A DNA stretch of 64,000 bases from Nocardia nova SH22a (GTDB lineage Bacteria; Actinomycetota; Actinomycetes; Mycobacteriales; Mycobacteriaceae): NCBI RefSeq assembly GCF_000523235.1, contig NZ_CP006850.1, positions 4,216,001 through 4,280,000 of the forward strand, given 5' to 3'. The notes under the pieces are model-generated. The model was not told the DNA's origin. It did no database searches and saw only the letters and a list, made by a program, of their open reading frames with translations. Positions within the stretch are counted from its first letter, which is position 1; each line of letters opens with the position of its first letter. The position numbers and the translations under genes are program-made. This document shows, piece by piece, positions 32,832-41,260 of the stretch.

Positions 32832-34379
32832 ATGTATCTCACCCAATCACTGCACCGTGCCCTGCAGCGTGAGCCCGGCCGGATCGCCACGATCTGCGGT
32901 GATCGCACCCGCACGGTCGCCGAATCGGCCGATCGGATCGCGCGCTTCGCCGGCGCCCTGCGCGAACTCGGCGTGCGGGCCGGAGATCGCGTCGGCATCC
33001 TCGCGCTCAATTCCGACCGCTACCACGAGTACTACTTCGCGGTGGCGTGGATCGGCGCGGTGGTGAATCCGGTCAATATCCGCTGGAGCGCGGCGGAGAT
33101 CGTCTATTCGCTCGAGGATTCCGATACCCGGGTCCTACTCGTGGATGATGCCTTCGCGAAAATTGTTCCCGCACTTCGTGATCAATGCCCAGGACTGGCG
33201 ACGATCATCTTCATCGGCGACGGTGAGGCGCCCGCCGACGCGCTCGGCTACGAGGATCTCGTGGCCGGTGGCGATCCGGTCGAGGACACCCGCACCGGCG
33301 GTGACGCGTTACTCGGCATCTTCTACACCGGTGGCACGACCGGATCGCCCAAGGGGGTCATGCTCAGTCACGACAACATCGTGACCTCGGGTCTGGGAGC
33401 ACTGTCGACCGGCGAGGTCGTCAGACACGGCGGCCGGATGCTGCACGCCGCACCCATGTTCCACCTCGCCGACATCGCGGTCTGGACGATGGGCAACCTC
33501 GCCGGATCCACCCATGTGTTCATCCCGGCCTTCACTCCGGCGGCCGCGTTGAATGCGTTTGCCGCACACGCGATCACCGATGTGTTGCTCGTGCCGACGA
33601 TGATCCAGATGATCGTCGACGATCCGACCGCCGCCGACCACGACCTCACTCGGGTCGAGCACTTCGTCTACGGCGCGTCACCGATCGCCGAATCCGTGCT
33701 CACGCGCGCCCGCACACTCTTCCCTGCCGCCGGTTTCACCCAGGCGTACGGGATGACCGAACTGTCGCCGGTCACGACACTGCTCTCCCCCGCCGATCAC
33801 GACGATCCGGCGTTACGCAGGGCGGCCGGGCGCGCGGTCCCGCACGCCGAGGTCCGCATCGTCGACGAGGACGACAACGAGGTGCCGCGCGGTACGGTCG
33901 GCGAAGTCGTGGCCCGCGGTGATCACGTCATGCTCGGATACTGGAACCAGCCGGAGGCGACCCGCGACGCCGTGCGCGACGGGTGGATGCACACCGGCGA
34001 CGGCGGCTACATGGACGACGACGGCTACGTGTTCATCGTCGACCGGATCAAGGACATGATCATCACCGGCGGTGAGAACGTCTACTCCGCCGAGGTCGAG
34101 AACGCGCTCGCCAAACACCCGGCGGTGGCGGCCTGCGCGGTGATCGGCATTCCCGACGAGCAGTGGGGCGAACGCGTGCACGCCGTCGTGGTCCCCCAGC
34201 CCGGCCGGCAGGTCACCGCCGACGACCTCCGCGAACACTGCCGGACACTGATCGCGAACTACAAGGTGCCGCGCAGCACGGAGTTCGTCGATGCCCTCCC
34301 GACCTCCGGCGCGGGCAAGATCCTCAAACGCGAACTGCGGAAGGCATATTGGCCGAGCACATCCCGAGACGTCCAGTGA
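32832..34379 (+). CDS. Acyl-CoA ligase (AMP-dependent synthetase)
   Basis: 515 residues. GIFYTGGTTGSPKGVMLSHD is the P-loop region, FTQAYGMTELSPVTTLL the ATP-binding stretch, GWMHTGDGGYMDDDGYVFIV and RIKDMIITGGENVYSAEVEN the hinge, and GAGKILKRELRKAYW the catalytic lysine near the C-terminus. It is the last intact gene of the thiolase-MaoC operon and probably activates its starting acid. About ten bases after its stop begins a remnant of an acyl-CoA dehydrogenase gene, so the operon was once longer. Confidence 0.9.
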   Translation: MYLTQSLHRALQREPGRIATICGDRTRTVAESADRIARFAGALRELGVRAGDRVGILALNSDRYHEYYFAVAWIGAVVNPVNIRWSAAEIVYSLEDSDTRVLLVDDAFAKIVPALRDQCPGLATIIFIGDGEAPADALGYEDLVAGGDPVEDTRTGGDALLGIFYTGGTTGSPKGVMLSHDNIVTSGLGALSTGEVVRHGGRMLHAAPMFHLADIAVWTMGNLAGSTHVFIPAFTPAAALNAFAAHAITDVLLVPTMIQMIVDDPTAADHDLTRVEHFVYGASPIAESVLTRARTLFPAAGFTQAYGMTELSPVTTLLSPADHDDPALRRAAGRAVPHAEVRIVDEDDNEVPRGTVGEVVARGDHVMLGYWNQPEATRDAVRDGWMHTGDGGYMDDDGYVFIVDRIKDMIITGGENVYSAEVENALAKHPAVAACAVIGIPDEQWGERVHAVVVPQPGRQVTADDLREHCRTLIANYKVPRSTEFVDALPTSGAGKILKRELRKAYWPSTSRDVQ

Positions 34380-34389
34380 CAGCGCGCGC

Positions 34390-34515
34390 GACGCGTTCGG
34401 CGAGGACTATATCCTCGAATATCCGATCGCCCGGCTGTACGCCGATGCCCGGGTCCAGCGGATCCGCGCAGGCGCCGACGAGGTGATGAAGGAGCTGATC
34501 GCCCGGTCGCTGTAG
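34390..34515 (+). pseudogene. Acyl-CoA dehydrogenase C-terminal remnant
   Basis: About 41 codons ending in TAG read like the end of an acyl-CoA dehydrogenase: EYPIARLYADARVQRI and DEVMKELIARSL align with EYPIARAYTDTRIQTI and TEIMKEIVGRDI of the intact enzyme at 18852. The usual Y-[EG]-G-T motif between them is degraded to RAGA. There is no start codon or ribosome-binding site in this frame and no further dehydrogenase sequence upstream, where the ligase gene ends. It is best read as what is left after deletion of nearly the whole gene, probably once part of this operon. Confidence 0.8.
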
Positions 34516-34540
34516 CGCGGATCGGAGGAAGGAGAACGTC

Positions 34541-35686
34541 GTGACCCCGCCAGCACGCGGCACCCGTCCGGCGAATCGGCGCGAACTGGTCCTCGCGGCG
34601 GCGGCGGAGCTGTTCCATGGTCGCGGCTATTCGAACGTCTCGATGAAGGACATCGCCGACGCGGTGGCCATGGGCCCGTCGGCGTTGTACCGGCACTTCC
34701 GCAACAAGAACGACCTCCTCGAAGCCGTGGTGTCGGACGGTCTGACCACGTTGGAGAAGATGCTCGCCGTCGCCACGGAGGACCCGTCGATAGATCCGGT
34801 CGCCACCCTGGCCACCACCCAGCTCGAACATCGGGCCATCGGCGTGCTGTGGCGGCGGGAGGCCCGCCACCTCACCGACACCGCGCAACGCAACCTCCGT
34901 CACCAGATCCGGCGCATCACGGCCCTCCTCGGTACCGCCGTGCAGCACGATCGACCCGAACTCGATCCGGTGCGGGCCGACTTCCTCGCGTGGTCGATGG
35001 TCGGGGTCGCCACCAGCGTCTCGTTTCACACCGCCGACGTTCCGGCCGAACTGCTCACCCGGCTGGTACGGGCGGTAGCGGCCGCTCCGATTCCGGCGCT
35101 GAGCCCCGGCGAACTCTCGTCCGACGGAGAGAATTCCTGGGCGCCGTCACGACGCGAAGCGATTCTCGCCGCGGCCATCCGGTTGTTCGCGACCCGGGGC
35201 TACGCGGACGTCTCACTCGAGGACATCGGCACGGCGGTCGGCATCGCGGGGGCCAGCGTGTACAACCACTTCGATAGCAAAGCCGACATCCTCATCCTCG
35301 CCATGGAGCGCGGTAACGAGATTCTGCGGGCCGATATGCACCGCGCGCTCGCCCGCGCATCCGGCGCCGACGACGCGGTGCGCCGATTGATCACCGCCTA
35401 CAGCGATTTCGCCCGCGAGAACGGCGATCTCATCAGACTGCTCAACTCCGAAACCGACCAGCTCCCACCCGACGACCGGCACCGAATCCGCAAGATCCAG
35501 CACGACTACATCGCCGAATGGATGCAGCTCGTGCGCCAGATCGACCCCGGCCGCGACGATACCGAGGCACGTATCCGGGTGCAGGCGGCGCTCAATACGA
35601 TCAACGACATCGCCACCACCCCGCATCTGTGTGACGTGGACGGAGTCGGGCCCGCTATCGACGCAGTGTGCGGCCGACTGCTGTAA
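34541..35686 (+). CDS. Double-headed TetR family regulator
   Basis: 381 residues, twice the usual TetR length, with two complete helix-turn-helix regions. The first is at about 15-60 (LAAAAELFHGRGYSNVSMKD, then ALYRHFRNKNDLLEAV), the second at about 205-250 (ILAAAIRLFATRGYADVSLE, then SVYNHFDSKADILILAM). Each is followed by a helical domain. Such tandem proteins may bind DNA as pseudo-dimers with one chain or bridge two sites. The start is GTG after GGAGGAAGGAG. It lies downstream of the thiolase operon and is the only regulator gene near it, so the control region at 29006 is its likeliest target. Confidence 0.88.
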   Translation: MTPPARGTRPANRRELVLAAAAELFHGRGYSNVSMKDIADAVAMGPSALYRHFRNKNDLLEAVVSDGLTTLEKMLAVATEDPSIDPVATLATTQLEHRAIGVLWRREARHLTDTAQRNLRHQIRRITALLGTAVQHDRPELDPVRADFLAWSMVGVATSVSFHTADVPAELLTRLVRAVAAAPIPALSPGELSSDGENSWAPSRREAILAAAIRLFATRGYADVSLEDIGTAVGIAGASVYNHFDSKADILILAMERGNEILRADMHRALARASGADDAVRRLITAYSDFARENGDLIRLLNSETDQLPPDDRHRIRKIQHDYIAEWMQLVRQIDPGRDDTEARIRVQAALNTINDIATTPHLCDVDGVGPAIDAVCGRLL

Positions 35687-35736
35687 AGGCGCGACCCCCC
35701 ACCCGGCCACACCCCGGTGATGCCGGTCGCCGCGCT

Positions 35737-37005
35737 TCACCGGTGGGCAGCGCAGTTGTCGGGAGCGGGTGCGCCCGCGAAACGGTCTGTCAGCCATTGC
35801 AATCCGCCACCCAGGGCACCGGTGGCCGCGTCGGCGACATGGCCGATCAGCAGACCCGGAAGGATCTTCGGGAGCGGCACATCCAGCAGTTCCACGCGCG
35901 CACCGGCGGCACACCATTGCCCGGCCAGGCGACGCATGCCCTGGGGATCCACCTCGTCCGCGTTGCCGGTGACGGCGAAGACCGGAGTGCTCGGCGCGGA
36001 GTCACCGAGTCGTTGTGCCGAGACCGCGGGACCGACGATGGGATCGGCGGCCAGCGCGCTCGCGACGGAGCTACCGTCGACCGTGTATTCCGAGCTTCGG
36101 TGGAAGCCGTAGTTCAGCGCGATTTCGGTGGTGCACTGGACGGTGGTGGCGTGCATCATGGAGCGTCCGGCGTCGTCGAGGATGCGGTCGATGGCGGGCG
36201 CCGTCTCGGGATAGGTGGTCGACAGCGAGTTCAACACGTATCCGTTGGCGCCGGTGAGCGAGGTGCCCTCGGCGTAGTTCAGGGTTTCGGTCAGGTCGGC
36301 CGGGGCCGAACCGACATAGGCGCCGCGCAGGTTCATCTCGGGCGCGTAGGACGAGACCTGTTCAGCGGCTGCGCCGACGGCGTGCCCTCCTTGCGAGTAG
36401 CCCCAGAACGCGACGGGTGAGGTGGGTCCGACATCGGGCAGGCCGAGCCGACCGGCCGCGCGAGCGGCGTCGACGACGGCATGCGCCTCGGCATTCGATA
36501 TGAGGTAACTGTCGGGCAGGTAGTCGGTGACCGCCACCGCCATGCCTCGGCCGAGCAGGAGCGCCAGGGTCGCGGTTTCGTATTCGGCGAAGGGTGTCCG
36601 CGGCGGCTCACTGTCGACGACGACGCCCAGCATTTTCGAGGGCCTGCACTGCGGCCCGATGCCGTGGGTGCCGACTGCCAGGCTGACCACGGGTCGCGGC
36701 CCCGGACCGGTCCACGGCCGAGCGGGTTCGAGCACAGTGCCCGTTCCGGCGGCGGGATTTCCGTGCGCATCGGTGGTCCGGTACATGATGCGGGTCCCGG
36801 TGGCGTCGACCAGCGGCCGCAGCACCGGAAGCGGCATCGGCTCGCTGCGCAGGACGTCGCCGGGAGCTCTTCCGGACATGTCGGTCGGCGCATCGTAGAA
36901 GGCGACGGGGTCCGGGGGTGCCGCAACTGCCTGGGACGGCACCAGGACGCCCCCCATCGACAAGATCGCCGCGAGCCACGTTGCCGCGCGGATGACGCTG
37001 GTCAC
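35737..37005 (-). CDS. Secreted lipase (secretory lipase/LIP family)
   Basis: 422 residues with an N-terminal signal peptide (hydrophobic core near 6-24, cleavage after SQAVAA). The mature part resembles secretory lipases: GTHGIGPQCRPSKM, the nucleophile elbow GYSQGG near 205, an acidic residue in TGNADEVDP and a His in LIGHVADAATG near 390. It should hydrolyse acylglycerols or related esters outside the cell. GTG at 37005 is preferred since GGAGG lies four bases upstream; TTG one codon earlier is possible. A family A-like palindrome lies just upstream, so this lipase may belong to the regulon of the TetR protein at 18186. Confidence 0.86.
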   Translation of the reverse strand: MTSVIRAATWLAAILSMGGVLVPSQAVAAPPDPVAFYDAPTDMSGRAPGDVLRSEPMPLPVLRPLVDATGTRIMYRTTDAHGNPAAGTGTVLEPARPWTGPGPRPVVSLAVGTHGIGPQCRPSKMLGVVVDSEPPRTPFAEYETATLALLLGRGMAVAVTDYLPDSYLISNAEAHAVVDAARAAGRLGLPDVGPTSPVAFWGYSQGGHAVGAAAEQVSSYAPEMNLRGAYVGSAPADLTETLNYAEGTSLTGANGYVLNSLSTTYPETAPAIDRILDDAGRSMMHATTVQCTTEIALNYGFHRSSEYTVDGSSVASALAADPIVGPAVSAQRLGDSAPSTPVFAVTGNADEVDPQGMRRLAGQWCAAGARVELLDVPLPKILPGLLIGHVADAATGALGGGLQWLTDRFAGAPAPDNCAAHR

Positions 37006-37016
37006 CAATCCTCCAA

Positions 37017-37038
37017 ATACTTGTTAATCAACCGGCAA
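37017..37038. promoter_or_regulatory. Operator family A, site 4 (lipase promoter, diverged)
   Basis: ACTTGTTAATCAACCGGCAA matches the family A arms at most positions (TACTTGTT and GGCAA), with one mismatch in the right inner arm and one at the left edge. It lies 12 bases upstream of the lipase start codon. It is weaker than sites 1-3. Confidence 0.5.
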
Positions 37039-37227
37039 TTTCCGGTGGATGTGACCCAGGCTACAACGAGTCCCCCCGGACGTCGACGGCGGCCCTCACC
37101 TCGGATTCCGAATACGGCCGGGAGAAACCCGAGAATCCGGCAGATCAACCCCCGCGGACACGAACTGTCATATAGCGGATGTTCCTTCCAGCCCTGCGGA
37201 TATCGTCGGGACTACCCGGAACGCACG

Positions 37228-38217
37228 TCACTCGCGAGTTCCGAGGGAAAGGTGGTCCGGTACCGAATATCGATGAGCCCGACTCTTCCCGGCTGGGTGA
37301 GTCAAGCGAGACCAGTACGCGCGGGTGAGGCCGGACAGCGCGACGACCGTGCGGCGTCGGCGACCGACGCGGGCACGATGGGCGAAGATGTCGTAGTCGA
37401 GGTCTTCGATACGGTCGAGTATTCCGGAGTACAGGGTTAGTGCGGCACGGACGCAGGGACGCGAGTGTGGTTGCAGCAGTGCGATACCGGTCCGGGCGAA
37501 GGTGTAGATCTCGCGGGTGAGTTGGTGTTGGGCGGCGAGAGCGCGCCGGACCCGGGGGTCGGTGCGGCGGTGGGCCTGGCACCACAGCAGCACATCGCGA
37601 TCCACACCCTCGGCGGCCAGTTCATCGGCCGGCAGATACACCCGGTCCCGGGCCAGGTCCTCGTTCACGTCGCGGAGAAAGTTGGTGAGCTGGAACGCTT
37701 TTCCGAGTGCGGCCGCGTACGGTGCGGCCTCCTCGCGCGGTGCGACGGTGCCCAGTACCGGAAGAACTTGCAGCCCGATCACCTCCGCTGAGCCGTGCAC
37801 GTATCGGTCGAGGGCGTGGCGGTCGGGATAGTCGGTGATCGACAGGTCCATGCGCATCGAGGTCAGGAATGCCTCGAACAGGGCGTCGGGGATCTCGTAC
37901 GTACTCACGGTGTGCAATACCGCGGGCAACACCGGCTCGGTGCCGCTGTCGGCGGTGCGGAACTGCTCGGCGAGCCGGTTCAGCCGCGCCGCACGATCGG
38001 CACTGGTGCTGGTGGGGTCGATATCGTCGCAGATGTCGTCGGCCCGCCGGGCGAAGCCGTAGAGGGCGTGAATCGCCGGGCGTTGCTCGGGTGACAGCAG
38101 TCCGGTCGCGAGGAAGAACGTGCGACCGTGCCGGGCATTGAGTTCCCGGCAGGCCCGGTAGGAGCGACGCAGGACTCGATCGTGGTCGTCGGTGCGGGAC
38201 ACAGTGGTGGGATACAT
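37228..38217 (-). CDS. crtB: Phytoene synthase
   Basis: 329 residues. The first aspartate-rich motif is FARRADDICDDID near 55-67 and the second is NFLRDVNEDLARDRVYLPAD near 178-197; together these hold the Mg-diphosphates. Condensation of two geranylgeranyl diphosphates to phytoene is the expected reaction. The C-terminal GRRRRTVVALSGLTRAYWSRL is somewhat long and basic. It is the last gene of a crtE-crtI-crtB operon, starting 12 bases after the desaturase stop. Carotenoids would protect against light and oxidants and colour the cells. No cyclase or glycosyltransferase gene is adjacent, so the end product is unknown. Confidence 0.93.
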   Translation of the reverse strand: MYPTTVSRTDDHDRVLRRSYRACRELNARHGRTFFLATGLLSPEQRPAIHALYGFARRADDICDDIDPTSTSADRAARLNRLAEQFRTADSGTEPVLPAVLHTVSTYEIPDALFEAFLTSMRMDLSITDYPDRHALDRYVHGSAEVIGLQVLPVLGTVAPREEAAPYAAALGKAFQLTNFLRDVNEDLARDRVYLPADELAAEGVDRDVLLWCQAHRRTDPRVRRALAAQHQLTREIYTFARTGIALLQPHSRPCVRAALTLYSGILDRIEDLDYDIFAHRARVGRRRRTVVALSGLTRAYWSRLTHPAGKSRAHRYSVPDHLSLGTRE

Positions 38218-38229
38218 GGGATTCCCCGA

Positions 38230-39765
38230 TCAGCGGGCCGGTGAACGTCGGGCGGAGGTGGCGGCGACGAGACGAGCAGGTGACCGCGGAGGCGACGGCG
38301 GGCCGGTGATGCGGTCCGCCGCCAAGCGGCCGGAAATCAGAACCGGGGGAATTCCGACACCCGGTACGGTCGATCCGCCTGCCAGGACGACATTGTCGAG
38401 ACCGCGAATCATGTTGGCGGGCCGGAAAGGCCCGGTTTGGGACAGGGTGTGCGCGAGAGCGAACGGACTTCCGCCGGTGAGCCCCTGACGCGCCCAGTCC
38501 GCGGGCGTCGTCGTGTGCAGCAGTTGCGCGTCGCGGATCGGCATCGGCAGGCGATGTCGAACCGTCGCCATGATCTCCTCGGCGTAAGCGGGTGCGAAGC
38601 GATCCCAATTGATCGGTCCCCGAACGAGATTCGGTACCGGCACCAGGATGTAGAGGAGGCCCCGACCGGCAGGCGCCAGTGCGGGGTCGGAGGCAGTCGG
38701 TCGGGTCAGCAGCAGGGATGGGTCGTCCATCACCCGGCCGTGGGTGATGAGGTCGCGGAATGCGGCATTCCATGCGCGGCCGAACAGCAAGGAGTGGTGG
38801 GCCAGTTCGGGAGTGGCGGCGCAGGCGACGTGCAGGATCATCGCGGACGGCGCGGCGGTCGGCCCCACCGGTCGATGTGACCGGTGCGCCAGCAGCCGGT
38901 AGGAATCGGCGAGTTCGGTGGTGAGCACCAGGGCATCGCACGGGATTCGCTCACCGGTGTCGGTGACGACCGCGCGGATGCGAGATCCACTGCGGTCGAG
39001 TGAGGTGACCGCCCTGCCGTAGTGCACACGCACTCCCGCCGCCCGGGCCGCGGCGGCCAATGCCTCGGGCAGAGCACGCATTCCGCCCGCGGGGAAATAG
39101 ACGCCACCCACGGTATCCATGTAGGCGATCACGGCATAGGCGGCCAGCGCGCGGGTAGGAGCGACCCCGGCGTACAGCGACTGGAAAGTGAACACCCGGC
39201 GCAGGTCCGGATCGCCGATGTGATCGGCGACGGCGCGGTCCCAGCGCCTGAATCCGCCCAGCGCGGCGAGCCGGGCCAGCGACACCGGGGACAGCGACAG
39301 CGGGGAATCCATATTGGCGGAAACGAAGCCGTCGAACTCCGCCCGGTACAGGCGCTCGAGCCAGCGCCGCAACCGCAGATAGCCTGCCGCTTGATCGGGA
39401 CCGGCGAAGTCGGTGACGGCCTCGGCCATGCGGTCGCGGTCGCTGTGCACCTCGAGTTGTCGGCCGTCGGCGAAATGAGCCCGGTAGGCCGGGGTGACGG
39501 GACGCAGTACCAGGCGACCGCTCGTCTGTTCGCCGACCGCGGCGAAAACGTCGTCGAGCACCTCCGGCATCGTCAACACGGTCGGACCGGTATCGAGGCG
39601 ACAGCCGTCGATATCGGCGCGCCCCGCCCGCCCACCGGGAAACTGCTCCCGTTCCACGATCGTGACGGTTCTGCCGCGACCGGCCAGATGCAGCGCGGCG
39701 GACAGTCCGGCCAATCCGGCTCCCACCACGACGACATGATCGGTGCCACCGACGACGGTGCGCAT
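38230..39765 (-). CDS. crtI: Phytoene desaturase
   Basis: 511 residues. The FAD-binding motif VVVGAGLAGLSAALHLAG is at about 12-29 with ERE at the end of the second strand, and the CrtI signature near the C-terminus reads NVVLAGGSTVPGVGIPPVLI. GGVYFPAGGMRALPEAL in the middle is also characteristic. It introduces double bonds into phytoene at the membrane; the number of steps cannot be read from sequence. The C-terminal 25 residues are Pro/Arg/Ser-rich and variable. It starts 15 bases after crtE and is followed 12 bases later by crtB. Confidence 0.93.
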   Translation of the reverse strand: MRTVVGGTDHVVVVGAGLAGLSAALHLAGRGRTVTIVEREQFPGGRAGRADIDGCRLDTGPTVLTMPEVLDDVFAAVGEQTSGRLVLRPVTPAYRAHFADGRQLEVHSDRDRMAEAVTDFAGPDQAAGYLRLRRWLERLYRAEFDGFVSANMDSPLSLSPVSLARLAALGGFRRWDRAVADHIGDPDLRRVFTFQSLYAGVAPTRALAAYAVIAYMDTVGGVYFPAGGMRALPEALAAAARAAGVRVHYGRAVTSLDRSGSRIRAVVTDTGERIPCDALVLTTELADSYRLLAHRSHRPVGPTAAPSAMILHVACAATPELAHHSLLFGRAWNAAFRDLITHGRVMDDPSLLLTRPTASDPALAPAGRGLLYILVPVPNLVRGPINWDRFAPAYAEEIMATVRHRLPMPIRDAQLLHTTTPADWARQGLTGGSPFALAHTLSQTGPFRPANMIRGLDNVVLAGGSTVPGVGIPPVLISGRLAADRITGPPSPPRSPARLVAATSARRSPAR

Positions 39766-39780
39766 GCGGACTCCTCTCGC

Positions 39781-40902
39781 TCAGCTGTGGCGGGCGGTAC
39801 AGATCAGGGCCATGCCGTAGAGCAGGTGACGCTGCGTGTCCGGCAGCGGGATCACGTCGAGAACACGGCGTGCCTCGGCGATCCGGTTGGCGATCATCGT
39901 CTCGATGCACGCGGGTGCGCCGGTTGCGGCGATGAGCGTGCGGAGCCGAGCAAGCGTGGCCGCGTCGGCGGACGGCGCGGCCAGCAGTTCGGTCAGTTCG
40001 CGCCGAGTGCGGGTGTCGGCCAGTTGCGCGGCGGCGACGACCACGGTGGTGGCCTTGCGTTGCCCGAGGTCGGTATCGCCGGGTTTACCGGTGATCTCGG
40101 CGGCGCCGAAGACTCCCAGGAGATCGTCGCGCAGCTGGAACGCCTCACCGACGGCGTCACCGTAGCGGCCCAGCGCGGCCAGGGTGCGATCGTCGCAACC
40201 GGCCATGGCGGCGCCCATCTCCAATGGTCGTCGCACGGTGTAGTTGCCCGACTTCGCCCGCGCGATGGCGAGCACCGGGCCCAGCGTCGGCTCGGATCGG
40301 GCGTCGTTGAGCAGATCGGCGAATTGCCCGAGCGCCAACTCGACGCGCATGCTGTCGTAGCGGGGCCACAGCCGATCGAGGGCCGGTTGCTCGATCCCGC
40401 TGTCGCGCAGCATCTTTTCCGACCACACCAGGCAGATGTCACCGAGCAGAGTGGCCGCGGACTCGCCGAATCTCGAGGCCGAACCGGGGAGGGCGCGGTC
40501 GCGATGCTCCGCGGCGAACCGGATGTGGGCGGCGGGGCGGCCACGACGCAGGTCGGACCCGTCCATGACATCGTCCTGGATCAGCGCGAAGGCGTGCACC
40601 AGCTCCAGCGCCGCGGCAGCACGCACGGCCGCGGGGCTCGGGGCGGCCCCGCACAGCCACCCCAGATACATGAACGACGAGCGCAGGCACTTCCCTCCGC
40701 TCAGATAGTGCCGTGCGATGTCGTCGACGGCGATACCGCGGATCGGGTCGATGTGGTTGTCGTCGAGGAAAGCGTTCAGCTCCGACAACACCTGCGTCCG
40801 CACGGCGGATCGCCACCGGTTGACCGGTACGTCGGGCCCCTTCGGGGCAAGGGGAAGCTCGAGCTCGGAATCCGATGATCGATCGAATGCGGCGACGCTC
40901 AC
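39781..40902 (-). CDS. crtE: Geranylgeranyl diphosphate synthase-type polyprenyl synthetase
   Basis: 373 residues. The first Asp-rich motif is LIQDDVMDGSDLRRGRP near 107-123 and the second is QLRDDLLGVFG near 258-268; SGGKCLRSSFMYL is the diphosphate-binding lysine region. It should build geranylgeranyl diphosphate for the phytoene synthase encoded in the same operon. GTG at 40902 is preferred because GAGGAG lies five bases upstream; an ATG six codons earlier (40920) is inside that ribosome-binding region. The gene is first of the three crt genes, or second if the small ORF at 40946 is expressed. Confidence 0.92.
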   Translation of the reverse strand: MSVAAFDRSSDSELELPLAPKGPDVPVNRWRSAVRTQVLSELNAFLDDNHIDPIRGIAVDDIARHYLSGGKCLRSSFMYLGWLCGAAPSPAAVRAAAALELVHAFALIQDDVMDGSDLRRGRPAAHIRFAAEHRDRALPGSASRFGESAATLLGDICLVWSEKMLRDSGIEQPALDRLWPRYDSMRVELALGQFADLLNDARSEPTLGPVLAIARAKSGNYTVRRPLEMGAAMAGCDDRTLAALGRYGDAVGEAFQLRDDLLGVFGAAEITGKPGDTDLGQRKATTVVVAAAQLADTRTRRELTELLAAPSADAATLARLRTLIAATGAPACIETMIANRIAEARRVLDVIPLPDTQRHLLYGMALICTARHS

Positions 40903-40945
40903 AGGTACTCCTCGAATCATGAAACAGTCAGTAGTTCAAGGGAAT

Positions 40946-41164
40946 TCAGATCTTCGACTCCGCACGGCGCCGATGCGGCCGAGCCCGATCCCGGTGTGCT
41001 CGATGACGCCCGCGACGAGGCGTGGCGCTCTCGTCCGCCGTGAGCGCTGCGGCGCGGTGGTGGCGACCGGTCCTGCCGCGGCGATCGGGTAGATCCGCTC
41101 CGCGGCCCGGCATGGTGCGAGCACACCGTGGCGCCAGGCCCTCGGCGATCAGGTTTCGGCCCAT
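40946..41164 (-). CDS. Short hypothetical ORF upstream of crtE
   Basis: 72 codons starting at an ATG preceded by GAGGAAGGAAAGG, which is the main reason to list it. The product is rich in Arg and His (about one residue in four is Arg) and has no recognisable domain. Its composition is what out-of-frame GC-rich DNA gives, so it may be an untranslated stretch, a leader peptide, or the start of a decayed gene. It lies between the repeat-bearing promoter region and crtE and would be co-transcribed with the crt operon. I do not recognise a function. Confidence 0.3.
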   Translation of the reverse strand: MGRNLIAEGLAPRCARTMPGRGADLPDRRGRTGRHHRAAALTADESATPRRGRHRAHRDRARPHRRRAESKI

Positions 41165-41207
41165 GACACCTTTCCTTCCTCGATGACGTTTCCCAGGCTA
41201 GCGTATT

Positions 41208-41225
41208 CGATGCATAAACGATGCA
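41208..41225. repeat. 11-bp-spaced direct repeats, crt side
   Basis: CGATGCA occurs at 41208-41214 and 41219-41225, a direct repeat with an 11-bp period. On the minus strand it overlaps the place expected for the crt promoter. Spacing of one DNA turn in direct orientation is the operator design of CarH/LitR light-responsive MerR regulators. Confidence 0.6.
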
Positions 41226-41260
41226 AAAGTCTGCGACCGAATGGAACGAAGGAGCGTGCC

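Noticed and set aside
35714..35743. Hairpin CCGGTGA/TCACCGG between the double TetR and lipase genes
   Set aside because: Seven-base stem with a 16-base loop that overlaps the lipase stop codon; too weak to call a terminator.
36481..37440. 319-codon plus-strand frame across the lipase promoter
   Set aside because: It is antisense to the lipase and crtB ends and runs through the intergenic region without any domain or translation signal.
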